DNA of 23,082 bases from Cyclobacteriaceae bacterium (GTDB lineage: Bacteria; Bacteroidota; Bacteroidia; Cytophagales; Cyclobacteriaceae), in contig JANYDR010000066.1 of the NCBI GenBank assembly GCA_025363495.1, positions 1-23,082 on the forward strand. Direction: 5' to 3'. The translations under genes were made by a program, and so were the position numbers. Position 1 is the first letter of the stretch; every line of letters begins with the position of its first letter. The notes under the pieces are model-generated. The model did no database searches and had not been told where the DNA came from. It was given only the letters and a program-made list of their open reading frames with translations. This document shows positions 14,328-22,429 of the stretch, in pieces.

Positions 14328-15749
14328 TTATTCTTTTGTCAGCAGTTTTGCGAACTGCATCAATTTAGATTCTTCGAAATCATCAGCCATAGCCTGAAGT
14401 CCAATAGGTAAACCTTGCTTGTCTTTCCCGTAAGGAAAAGAAATACCCGGTACGCCTGCTACATTTGCCTGCACGGAAAACAAGTCTGCCAGATACATTT
14501 CCAATGGATTGCTCGTATGTTCGCCTAACTTAAATGCTGTTGTAGGAGCGGTGGGCATCAGCATGAAATCAAAGCGTTGAAAAATCTCTTTTGTCTTCTC
14601 CCGAATTACCCGTCTTACCTTTTGGGCTTTTGTGTAATAGGCATCGTAGTAACTTGAGCTCAGTACAAAGGTCCCAAGTAAAATTCTTCGTTGAACTTCT
14701 TTACCAAAGCCTTCGCTGCGGGTCTTTTTATAAAGGGATTGCAAGTCATTTGTTTTCGGACTTCGGTAACCATATCTGACACCGTCAAAGCGTGATAAAT
14801 TGGAGCTTGCTTCAGCAGTTGCGAGAATGTAATAAGTGGGTAGCGTGTATTTGAGTAATGGAAAGTCGATTGCTTCTACCGTGTGGCCATCTTTTTTTAG
14901 TTGGGCAATGGCATCTTGCATGGACTCTTTTATTTCTCCCTGCAAGGCCTCTGATTCAATTGTATCGCGAAGGTATGCGACCTTAAATTTTTTTGACTGC
15001 TCTAATTCGACAGAATAATTAGGAACGGGTTTTCGCGAAACGGTGCTATCATAATCATCGGCGCCGGCTATGACGCTCAATACGAGAGCGATGTCCTCCA
15101 CGCTTTTTGAAAGTACTCCAATACAGTCAAAGGATGATCCGTAAGCGACAAGCCCGTGACGGGATATTCTTGAATAAGTAGGTTTTAATCCGGTTATACC
15201 GCAGAATGCTGCAGGTTGTCTTACAGAGCCACCAGTGTCGGAGCCCAATGACACCTGACACATATCAGCAGCTACGGCTACGGCAGAACCACCTGACGAT
15301 CCGCCTGGTACGCAAGTAGGATCAATGGAATTTAAAACCGGACCAAATGCGGAATTTTCATTGGATGAACCCATGGCAAATTCATCACAGTTCTGACGTC
15401 CGATGATGATTGCATCTTCATCCAACAAGCGTTGTACTGCGGTTGCGGTGAATTGAGAAACAAAGCCATCAAGGATTTTACTGCCGGCCTGGAGAGGATG
15501 TTCTTTATAACAAAGAACATCCTTTAAGCCAACGACCATACCTGCCAGTTTCCCGGCAGTACCGTCTTTAATTTTTCTGTCGATTTCAGAGGCCCTGTTG
15601 AGAGCTTCATCTTCGTAGACGCTTAAGAAAGCATTCAGATGTGACTGTTCACGTATGTTAGAAAGATGAAACAGTACCCGGTCGACACAAGAGACAGTGC
15701 CAGTGCGAAGGTTGCTCTGAATTTTTAAAAAGCTAGAATGGTTTTTCAA
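14328..15749 (-). CDS. gatA: Aspartyl/glutamyl-tRNA(Asn/Gln) amidotransferase subunit A
   Basis: 473 residues, amidase-signature family. The Ser-cisSer-Lys catalytic set is visible: Lys76 in VGLKDV, cis-Ser151 in PGGSSGGSA, and nucleophile Ser175 in GSDTGGSVRQPA; the spacing equals that of characterised GatA proteins. GatA releases ammonia from glutamine, and the GatB subunit uses it to amidate Glu-tRNA(Gln) or Asp-tRNA(Asn). gatB and gatC are not in the window. The length is close to the usual 480-490. The start codon is 3 bases after the stop of tatA, so the two are almost certainly cotranscribed. Other amidases of this family act on different amides, but the full-length similarity to GatA (for example GRQNCDEFAMGSSNENSAFG) favours this call. 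Confidence 0.93.
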   Translation of the reverse strand: MKNHSSFLKIQSNLRTGTVSCVDRVLFHLSNIREQSHLNAFLSVYEDEALNRASEIDRKIKDGTAGKLAGMVVGLKDVLCYKEHPLQAGSKILDGFVSQFTATAVQRLLDEDAIIIGRQNCDEFAMGSSNENSAFGPVLNSIDPTCVPGGSSGGSAVAVAADMCQVSLGSDTGGSVRQPAAFCGITGLKPTYSRISRHGLVAYGSSFDCIGVLSKSVEDIALVLSVIAGADDYDSTVSRKPVPNYSVELEQSKKFKVAYLRDTIESEALQGEIKESMQDAIAQLKKDGHTVEAIDFPLLKYTLPTYYILATAEASSNLSRFDGVRYGYRSPKTNDLQSLYKKTRSEGFGKEVQRRILLGTFVLSSSYYDAYYTKAQKVRRVIREKTKEIFQRFDFMLMPTAPTTAFKLGEHTSNPLEMYLADLFSVQANVAGVPGISFPYGKDKQGLPIGLQAMADDFEESKLMQFAKLLTKE

Positions 15750-15752
15750 TGT

Positions 15753-15968
15753 TTACTTGCCGTCATCGAGCCGGCCGGTTTTTTCACCAGCATCCTCAAC
15801 TTCTTTCTTAACATCGCTCACAGCGTCTTTGAATTCGCGTACTCCTTTGCCAAGACCCTTCATAAATTCAGGAATTTTCTTTGCACCGAAAAACACCAAA
15901 ACTACTATGCCGATCAACAACATCTCGTTGAAACCAACGCCACCTAAAAACAAAAGGATCGCTTTCAT
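15753..15968 (-). CDS. tatA: Sec-independent (Tat) translocase subunit TatA/TatE
   Basis: 71 residues. The N-terminal membrane helix (about 12-27, FNEMLLIGIVVLVFFG) is followed by the hinge FGAKKIPEF, a Gly-rich amphipathic helix MKGLGKGVREFKDAVSD, and an acidic/basic tail, which is the standard TatA layout. TatA oligomers form the pore of the twin-arginine pathway for folded proteins. tatC is not in the window. The gene follows the EnvC-like gene after a 95-base gap that holds an exact -7-type box, and precedes gatA by 3 bases. Confidence 0.93.
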   Translation of the reverse strand: MKAILLFLGGVGFNEMLLIGIVVLVFFGAKKIPEFMKGLGKGVREFKDAVSDVKKEVEDAGEKTGRLDDGK

Positions 15969-15989
15969 AATTTTTATCTTTTATAACCT

Positions 15990-15997
15990 CAAAATTA
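15990..15997 (-). promoter_or_regulatory. Candidate -7 box of the tatA-gatA promoter
   Basis: On the - strand the octamer taattttg matches TAnnTTTG exactly and ends 21 bases before the tatA ATG at 15968. It lies in the 95-base gap after the EnvC-like gene, the only sizeable gap in this part of the - strand run. A clear TTTG element 17-23 bases further upstream is not evident, so this is a candidate only. Confidence 0.4.
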
Positions 15998-16063
15998 GCC
16001 TAAAATTTTGAATTTCTTCCACCATTCATGGAAGTGATCGATTGAGGTTTAACAGGCTTAAAA

Positions 16064-17308
16064 TCAGTCTTTTAGCCATGCCTGGGGATCCAGGGCTAGC
16101 GTATTCTTACGGATTTGAAACCGGAGCTCTGAAATACCCTCGCTGTTGACCAACATCTTGCCAATCTCCTGGTTGGTCACGACTTTTTGCCCTTTTTTAA
16201 CAGTCACGTCTTTCAAACCGGAATACACCGTGAAATATTCGCCATGACTAACGATTACAGTGTTACCCAATGTTGGAATAAAAGCAACGGCCCTCACTTC
16301 TCCTGTGAAAATAGTTTTCACTTTTTCACCTTGTGCCGTCTGGATATTGATGCCATCATTTTGCAGAATAATTCCCTTTAGCACGGGATGATTCTGCCGG
16401 CCAAATTTCTGCGATATAAATCCAGCAGCAGGCCACGGGAAATTGCTTTTGTTTTCTTCGAATGAATTCGAAAGTGCCACTACATTCTCTGTGACTTTAA
16501 TAGTTTCCTTTGTTTTATTGTTTTTTGCAGCCGCCGCTTCTCTTTCTTTTGCCTCCCTGGCTTCCCGTGCAGCCCTTTCCATTTCTTCGCGAATAATATC
16601 ATTGATAACTTTATCAAGCTTCGCAACGGCTTTCTTTGTTTCTTCAAGATCTGCCTTCAGTCGCTTTTCTTCTTTTGTCAGTGACCTCACAATTACATTT
16701 TGCTTTTGCTTCAGTCCATCGAGATTGTTCTTCTCGGAGACTTCTTCACTCAGGAGTTTATTCTTATCATCTTTTTTTCCTTCGATAATCAACACTTGTT
16801 CTGCCAATTGCTCCTGAACTTTCTTTATGACGGCGGCCTGTTCCTTTCGGGCTGCGCTGTATTGTTCCATATATTTCATTCGCATGGTCAACTGATCAAA
16901 TGTGGAAGAAGAAAACAAGAACATCAATTTGGAAATACCTCCGGTTGTCTTTTGTGCTGAAAAGACCATGGTGGCATATTCTTGTTTAAGGCGTGAGAGG
17001 TCAGTCTGAAGTGCTCGTAATATTTCGTTGTTCTCGCTAATATCCATGTCCATGAGTTCAACTTCAGACTGGACGGAAAGAATAAGTGCTTCCTGCTGAC
17101 GAATTCGTTGCGTAAGGGCAGACAATTCGCCTAACGAGGTGCTTTTCTGTTGAGCTGTCTCTTTTAGAATTTTTTCTGTTTCCTTGATCTTATCAAGGTT
17201 TTGCTGCTTTTCCTTTTGAAGTTGCGCCTTATTTCGCTGGGCACTGGTGCTGGCGGCCAGAAAAACAAAAAATAGAAAGAAACAGATACGATAATTACCT
17301 GCGATCAT
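16064..17308 (-). CDS. EnvC-like protein: coiled coil plus degenerate LytM (M23) domain
   Basis: 414 residues. The signal peptide is residues 1-23 (ending AASTSA), followed by a long coiled coil (about 24-260), very rich in Lys, Glu and Gln, and a C-terminal LytM/M23 fold (about 290-414, starting FPWPAAGFISQKFG). All four zinc ligands of active M23 peptidases appear replaced: the HxGxD motif reads N317-D-G-I-N321, the YxH position is Gly364 (YSGL), and the HxH motif is E394-L-R396. The protein is therefore likely to be a non-enzymatic regulator, like E. coli EnvC, which activates septal amidases. Its start lies inside the end of the DUF4292 gene (14-base overlap), so it belongs to that operon. 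The partner amidase is not in the window. Confidence 0.88.
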   Translation of the reverse strand: MIAGNYRICFFLFFVFLAASTSAQRNKAQLQKEKQQNLDKIKETEKILKETAQQKSTSLGELSALTQRIRQQEALILSVQSEVELMDMDISENNEILRALQTDLSRLKQEYATMVFSAQKTTGGISKLMFLFSSSTFDQLTMRMKYMEQYSAARKEQAAVIKKVQEQLAEQVLIIEGKKDDKNKLLSEEVSEKNNLDGLKQKQNVIVRSLTKEEKRLKADLEETKKAVAKLDKVINDIIREEMERAAREAREAKEREAAAAKNNKTKETIKVTENVVALSNSFEENKSNFPWPAAGFISQKFGRQNHPVLKGIILQNDGINIQTAQGEKVKTIFTGEVRAVAFIPTLGNTVIVSHGEYFTVYSGLKDVTVKKGQKVVTNQEIGKMLVNSEGISELRFQIRKNTLALDPQAWLKD

Positions 17309-18041
17309 ATTTCCGTGGGATATTGAACGGAAACTTTAATTCCTTATCGCCAACCTCTGCTTTATTGTATTCAAGAGTAATGGAAGTGTTTAAAAGGCCT
17401 TTCGCTGTTTTATATATAATATTTACCGCACCATTGAAAGGAAATATTTTATCACCCACAGGTTGAAAATTGGAATAGTTCATCATAATTGAATTATTCG
17501 TGTCGGCCTCTTTCATTTCCACTTTTTCAAGCTTTCTGCTGGCCGCGTTGATATAGTTCTTAACGCTGACAGTGCCACGTTGTTGTTCCAATAAATTAAA
17601 ACTTGGCCCCTGGTTAATTATGTCATCGTTCGAACGAGTAGAGATCAGGTTACCCAGAATAGCCGATTGGATAGTATAGTAGTTTACCTCAAAGTTAAAG
17701 CGGGTTGAAAGTTCCTTATAATTAAAAACATAGTATTCTTTATCGAGGTTGCTTACAATTGTTACCGAATCTTTGTTGATGAGAGCCTTGCCTCCCTGTA
17801 CTCCGATCACTGAGAAAGTCATCCAGATAACGCTGTCTTTTCGGATGCGGATGTTGGCCTTTACCTCGCGTTCCTTACTATCATCCTTAAAAACCATTCT
17901 TGCTTTGCCATGAAAATATTCAAAGTCTATCTCTTGAATTTCGAGCGTTGGCGGAGGTGGTGGTATAGTTGGTACTATTTTTTTACTACAGGAAAGCAGT
18001 AGGGTAGTAAGTGCCAGGATAAAAAGCGCCGTATATTTCAT
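17295..18041 (-). CDS. DUF4292 family lipoprotein
   Basis: 248 residues. The N-terminus is a lipoprotein signal with lipobox LLSC, the lipidated residue being Cys18, followed by SKKIV and a Pro-rich tether (PTIPPPPPTLEI, about 24-35). The mature domain, about 40-248, has the even strand pattern of a half-barrel: FEYFHGKARMVFKD, VKANIRIRKDSVIWMTF, YYVFNYKELSTRFNF. This matches DUF4292, known in Bacteroidota and, to my recollection, related in fold to LolA/LolB-type lipoprotein carriers. The function is not established. It lies 56 bases downstream of the TPR gene and overlaps the EnvC-like gene by 14 bases, so translation coupling is likely. It may help deliver lipoproteins or polysaccharide to the outer membrane; that is inference. 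Confidence 0.82.
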   Translation of the reverse strand: MKYTALFILALTTLLLSCSKKIVPTIPPPPPTLEIQEIDFEYFHGKARMVFKDDSKEREVKANIRIRKDSVIWMTFSVIGVQGGKALINKDSVTIVSNLDKEYYVFNYKELSTRFNFEVNYYTIQSAILGNLISTRSNDDIINQGPSFNLLEQQRGTVSVKNYINAASRKLEKVEMKEADTNNSIMMNYSNFQPVGDKIFPFNGAVNIIYKTAKGLLNTSITLEYNKAEVGDKELKFPFNIPRKYDRR

Positions 18042-18097
18042 GAAGGCGCTAAGGTAAGGCTTGGAAGTAAAAAAAATAATAGTGCTCCTAAATTCAG

Positions 18098-19864
18098 TTA
18101 ATAAAGCCTCCGATTGGCGATTTTTTTGTCAATAATGTCGTGTTGAGAGGTAAGAGACCTTGCTTTTTCCCATTGTCTCACAGCACCATCTACGTCGCCC
18201 AGCTGGAATAGAATGTCTCCGTAATGCTCAAAAAGGGTGGAAGAAACGCTCGGCTGACTGATTGCGCGCTCGATTATTTTCCTGGCATCTTTGTATTTCT
18301 CCCTTGTGTAAAGCACCCATGCATAGGTATCCAGAAATGAGGAACTCGTTGGTTTAAGTTTTGTAGCAAGCGCCGCCATTTTTTCTGCTTTCTCCAGATT
18401 TTCTTTTCGCAAAGCGAGATAGTAGCTGTAATTATTTAGAACAAAGTCATTATTAGGATTGAATGCCAGGGCGTCCTCATATGCCTTATCTGATTTAGCA
18501 TATTCCTTTGTTCCATTATAAGCATCTCCCAACATACCATTAATGTCATTGATCAAAGCAGGGTTGCCCGTCGAAAGCCTTTTGGCTTGCTCAAGTGAAT
18601 AGGCTGCTTCGCGATAATGTCCTAGGCGCATGTGACCATATCCATTAAAATAATGAAGAATGGCCTGATTGGGAAAGATTTCAAGGGCTTGCTCAGAATG
18701 AAAGATCAGGCTGTCAAATCTATTGCCTTGTGATTCCAGCGACAATAGGTTTTGCCAAACTTCAAAACTTGCGGAACCATGCTGTACGGCATCCAGGTAT
18801 TCATGTTCAGCATCGGCATTACGTTTTAATGCCATATACATATCTCCACCCACCATGTGCACGCTTGGATCATCAGGGTAATCCTTCTTGAGCAATTCAA
18901 AAAGTTCTGTGGTAAAAGAGTCAAGATCAGGATCAGTAATATTTTTAGTTCGGTTTTGAGCGATTTGTGTGCTGTAAGTTCCAACCACGATCACTTTTGA
19001 ACTTACATCTATAGATTGATCCAGGAATGCTGCTTTTAGGATCTCACGGGCCTTTTTTTCCTGACCACTTCCACGGTAAAGTCCTGCCAGTAAAATTTTA
19101 ACCGGGCCAGCTTCAGGATGGGTTACTAAAAAATTCTCTATTACTTCAATTGCTTTTTTCTGCTGGCCTTTTTGTCCCAGCGTTTCAGCAAAGCTCATTA
19201 CATATCGTTCATTGTCCGGGAAGGCAGTTAATAATTTTTTCCCTTCCTCAAGGGCCTCATTTACTTTTCCCTGATCAAGATAGATCTTTTGTTTTTGCAG
19301 GGAAGAGACTTCATTAATTCCAAGGAGGTCTTCAGCACGATTATATACTTTTATGGCTTCATCTGATTTTTTATCATATTGATATATGGCGGCGAGCTCG
19401 TATAAGTATTCGTCAGTACCTTTCACTTCCTTGATCATTGTTTCCAATGATTGCTCCGCTTTTTGAAAATTGTTCAGGCCTGTATAAATGGCGGACGCGA
19501 GCAAATAGAAATATTTATTTTTTTTATCGAGCTTAATTGCATTCTCTATGCTGATAGCAGCTCGCTCCAGGTCATCCTCTTTATTGCTTTTTGAAAGTAT
19601 CTCTGCGGTTTTGTAATGGACGGTGGGATTCTCGGGGTTTAATTCAATTACGCGCTGAAAACTTCTGAGAGCCTTTGTGTAATCTTCAAGGATAAAAAAT
19701 TTTTCTCCTTCCGTGAAAAAGTATTCGGCTTCCCGCAACCTCATGTCGTTCGGTGGAAGATCGGGAGAGGCCTTTCTTCTTTCCCTTTGAGCAAAGGCAG
19801 AGGTTGTTGCAATTAAAAGCAACAATGGGGCAATTATTATTATATAATGTATTGATTTTTTCAC
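18098..19864 (-). CDS. Large exported tetratricopeptide-repeat protein
   Basis: 588 residues. It starts with GTG at 19864, overlapping the stop of the nucleotidyltransferase (GTGA). The N-terminal segment about 5-25 (IHYIIIIAPLLLLIATTSAFA) is a signal peptide. Most of the rest is TPR: for example YFFTEGEKFFILEDYTKALR (48-67), repeats around residues 100-200, 335-450 and 455-550, each with the aromatic/Ala/Gly spacing of TPR helices and ELNPENP-type inter-repeat loops. It probably acts as a periplasmic or outer-membrane-associated scaffold. Overlap with an NDP-sugar enzyme and closeness to a DUF4292 lipoprotein suggest a role in envelope polysaccharide or lipoprotein assembly, but no partner is known. 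Confidence 0.85.
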   Translation of the reverse strand: MKKSIHYIIIIAPLLLLIATTSAFAQRERRKASPDLPPNDMRLREAEYFFTEGEKFFILEDYTKALRSFQRVIELNPENPTVHYKTAEILSKSNKEDDLERAAISIENAIKLDKKNKYFYLLASAIYTGLNNFQKAEQSLETMIKEVKGTDEYLYELAAIYQYDKKSDEAIKVYNRAEDLLGINEVSSLQKQKIYLDQGKVNEALEEGKKLLTAFPDNERYVMSFAETLGQKGQQKKAIEVIENFLVTHPEAGPVKILLAGLYRGSGQEKKAREILKAAFLDQSIDVSSKVIVVGTYSTQIAQNRTKNITDPDLDSFTTELFELLKKDYPDDPSVHMVGGDMYMALKRNADAEHEYLDAVQHGSASFEVWQNLLSLESQGNRFDSLIFHSEQALEIFPNQAILHYFNGYGHMRLGHYREAAYSLEQAKRLSTGNPALINDINGMLGDAYNGTKEYAKSDKAYEDALAFNPNNDFVLNNYSYYLALRKENLEKAEKMAALATKLKPTSSSFLDTYAWVLYTREKYKDARKIIERAISQPSVSSTLFEHYGDILFQLGDVDGAVRQWEKARSLTSQHDIIDKKIANRRLY

Positions 19865-20865
19865 CGGACTACGCTGTAATCGCCAAGGCTTGCATCTGAA
19901 GATTGACTTTCAAAATTAACGAAATTTCCCAACATCGAGTTGTCCAGGCGAGCCCTGTTAATCTGGCAATTCTTTTGAATAATCGAGTTTACTACAGTAG
20001 AGTCTTTAATAATGGTATCATCGCCAACAGAAACGAAAGGACCGATGGTAGAGTTTTCAATGATTACACTTTTACCCAAAAATACAGGAGGAACGATAGT
20101 AGAATTTATAATTTTTGAGGATGCCGAAGCTAAAGTCTGATCTTTTATAAATCCAAGATAACGTTGATTAGTTTGCACCATGTTGTCTTTGTTTCCACAA
20201 TCCAGCCATTCAGTTACCTGACCTGGCACAAATCTGGCTCCTTTGCGTTTCATGTTTTCCAAAGCTGTAGTGAATTGATATTCACCCTTTTCTTTAATGT
20301 CATTATCCAATAAATATTGCATTTCATTCTTCAAAAATTCGCCGTCTTTAAAGAAATAGATACCAATGATTGCTAAATCGGAGACGAATACGGCCGGTTT
20401 CTCGATGAGCTCAATGATAGTTCCGCTCGCATCAAGTTTCACCACGCCAAATTGAGAAGGATCTTTTACTTTTTGTACCCAAATGATTCCGTCTTTGCTC
20501 ATATCCAGCTTGAAGTCAGCGCGGAAAAGCGTATCTGCAAATGCGACGATTATTTTTCCTTTGAGGATTTCTTTGGCAAACAGAACTGCATGTGAAATTC
20601 CTTTCGCTTCTCCCTGGTAGTAAATCTTCCCTTCAGCGCCAACTTCTTTAGCAACAGTTTTGAGATCTTCCTCTACCTGTTTGCCAAAACCTGGGTGAAT
20701 GATGAAGCCAATGTTTTCAATTTTCTCCGGACATACTTTTGCGATATCTTCTACCAAACGATGAACAATAGGTTTGCCAGCAATAGGAAGAAGAGGCTTG
20801 GCAGTGGTGAGAGTATGAGGGCGGAGGCGTTTGCCAAGTCCTGCCATGGGAATGATTATATTCAT
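19861..20865 (-). CDS. Sugar-phosphate nucleotidyltransferase with left-handed beta-helix tail
   Basis: 334 residues. The N-terminal Rossmann-like domain has the nucleotide-binding signature MAGLGKRLRPHT (7-18) with Lys23 in AKPLLPI, the QGEAKGISHAV region (84-94), and the metal-binding Asp111 in VAFADT. The C-terminal 90 residues (about 245-334) show hexapeptide repeats (IINSTIVPPVFLGKSVIIEN, then STIGPFVSVGDDTIIKDST) of a left-handed beta helix. It would join a sugar 1-phosphate with an NTP to give an NDP-sugar. The closest known activities are glucose-1-phosphate thymidylyltransferase and GlmU/GMP-type uridylyl or mannosyl enzymes; the sugar and base cannot be decided here. No acetyltransferase active-site histidine was recognised. 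It follows the flippase by 23 bases and overlaps the TPR gene. Confidence 0.85.
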   Translation of the reverse strand: MNIIIPMAGLGKRLRPHTLTTAKPLLPIAGKPIVHRLVEDIAKVCPEKIENIGFIIHPGFGKQVEEDLKTVAKEVGAEGKIYYQGEAKGISHAVLFAKEILKGKIIVAFADTLFRADFKLDMSKDGIIWVQKVKDPSQFGVVKLDASGTIIELIEKPAVFVSDLAIIGIYFFKDGEFLKNEMQYLLDNDIKEKGEYQFTTALENMKRKGARFVPGQVTEWLDCGNKDNMVQTNQRYLGFIKDQTLASASSKIINSTIVPPVFLGKSVIIENSTIGPFVSVGDDTIIKDSTVVNSIIQKNCQINRARLDNSMLGNFVNFESQSSDASLGDYSVVR

Positions 20866-20888
20866 AACAGTGAATAAGTTTTAGAATT

Positions 20889-22379
20889 TCAATCAACTGA
20901 AGATTGCCAGTATTTTCGCTCGCGCCAGTATACGATCGCAAGAAAAATAGTCATTATTAAAATATGATAGCACGTAAAAATCAATTGTGGTTGGGGCGAT
21001 AGATTTATCTTGGAAAGAACAAAATAGGTTTCCATCATAAATGGATATGATGTAGCCCCGGATAGCTCCATTAAGATAATAGTAAGAAACAGGTATCCGA
21101 TTTCAGAAGTAATCTTATATGGAATAGGATAATATTTTTGTCCAAGGATATAGCATGCCACTAACATGCTAAAATAGCATATGAGAGTAGCCCAACTACT
21201 TCCCATATAGCCGAGAATAGGAATGAGTAGATAGTTCATCAGCATAGTCAGTACAAGTCCACCCGCAGTAATAAGTGTGCCATAGTAGGTTTTATCTGTG
21301 AGCTTGAACCAGGCAGAAAAATTATAATAAATCCCAAGAAACATTACCGCTATCAGTAGAATAGGCACGACACCTAATCCTTCCCAGTAAGCATTGGCAA
21401 GAAGGTATTTCAAAATATCCAGATTGACCGTTACGCTGAGAATGATAAAACAACAAAGTATTGTGAAGTAGTGGTTGACTTTCGCAAATAAAAATGGTGA
21501 ATCCTTATGGGCTGCGTGGGAAAAAAAGAATGGTTCGGCAGCAAATCTAAACGCTTGTACGGCAAGGTTCATTATCACTGAAAAGCGGTAACAGGCTCCG
21601 AATACTCCTAATGCATAGTCCGAACTTTTCCCCGGATAGAAATTTTCAGGAAGCCACCACACCAGCATTACCCGTGAAAACATCTCGTTAATCATTCCTG
21701 CTAACCCAGTTAACATAATCGGGAATGCATACTTGAACATAGATGAAAATTGTTCTTTGTTCCATGCCGGTCTCCATGAAATAAGTGTTCGCGAGAAAAA
21801 TAATAAATAAAAAAGGTTAGCAATAAGATTGGCAAGAAGTAGGTAGCCAATACCCATTGATGGTGTATAAATAATCAGCAGAAAATATAGATTTAGTCCG
21901 ACCTGAATAGCGACATTGATAATTTTAGCGGACGCGAATTGCAGCGCCTTTTTTCTTAGGCGTAGTCGGGCAAATGGAATCGAAACAGAAGCATCAACAA
22001 ACATGAGAATGGCAAGCCATGCAATAAATTCAGCGTGTCCTGGTACATTGAATTTCTGAGATAGAGGAATTGAAAATAAAAGAATTATTAACGAGAGCGA
22101 TACGCTTATTATAATTACAAAAGTTTGGGTAATTCTGAAGACCTTTTGTTCGTCAGCGCCCTCCCTTGTCGCAAACCTGAAGTAGGTTGTCTCCATACCG
22201 AAGAGGTAAATGACATTTAAGAATGCAACCCATGCATATAAGTTAATGTAAATGCCGTAATCTGCCGGCAGAAAAATACGTGTGTGAAGAATTACTAGAA
22301 AGAAATTCAGCATTCTTGGAATAATGCTTCCTAATCCATAAAGTGCCGTTTCTCCTGCAAGAGTTTTTATTTTATTCAT
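20889..22379 (-). CDS. Polysaccharide/oligosaccharide flippase (MATE/MOP, Wzx-like)
   Basis: 496 residues starting at the ATG at 22379 (MNKIKTLAGETALYGLGS). A longer reading to 22520 is possible but would run 91 bases into the upstream dehydrogenase gene with a poorly conserved, hydrophilic extension, so it is not used. The protein is almost wholly hydrophobic, with about 12-14 membrane helices, and has the family start pattern KTLAGETALYGLGSIIPRML seen in Polysacc_synt/Wzx flippases, a middle loop with Arg/Lys-rich LRLRKKALQF, and a C-terminal Polysacc_synt_C part. It would move a lipid-linked sugar across the inner membrane. The substrate is unknown. The nucleotidyltransferase follows after 23 bases, consistent with a shared glycan pathway. 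Confidence 0.88.
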   Translation of the reverse strand: MNKIKTLAGETALYGLGSIIPRMLNFFLVILHTRIFLPADYGIYINLYAWVAFLNVIYLFGMETTYFRFATREGADEQKVFRITQTFVIIISVSLSLIILLFSIPLSQKFNVPGHAEFIAWLAILMFVDASVSIPFARLRLRKKALQFASAKIINVAIQVGLNLYFLLIIYTPSMGIGYLLLANLIANLFYLLFFSRTLISWRPAWNKEQFSSMFKYAFPIMLTGLAGMINEMFSRVMLVWWLPENFYPGKSSDYALGVFGACYRFSVIMNLAVQAFRFAAEPFFFSHAAHKDSPFLFAKVNHYFTILCCFIILSVTVNLDILKYLLANAYWEGLGVVPILLIAVMFLGIYYNFSAWFKLTDKTYYGTLITAGGLVLTMLMNYLLIPILGYMGSSWATLICYFSMLVACYILGQKYYPIPYKITSEIGYLFLTIILMELSGATSYPFMMETYFVLSKINLSPQPQLIFTCYHILIMTIFLAIVYWRERKYWQSSVD

Positions 22380-22429
22380 GGCACAGATGTGATAGTTGAA
22401 TAACTTCCATGAATACTTATTCTTAAATT

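Noticed and set aside
16443..16817. Long + strand frame rich in Ser/Phe opposite the EnvC-like gene
   Set aside because: It is the antisense of a Lys/Glu-rich coiled coil, which produces Ser/Phe/Leu-rich shadows; no start context or homology.
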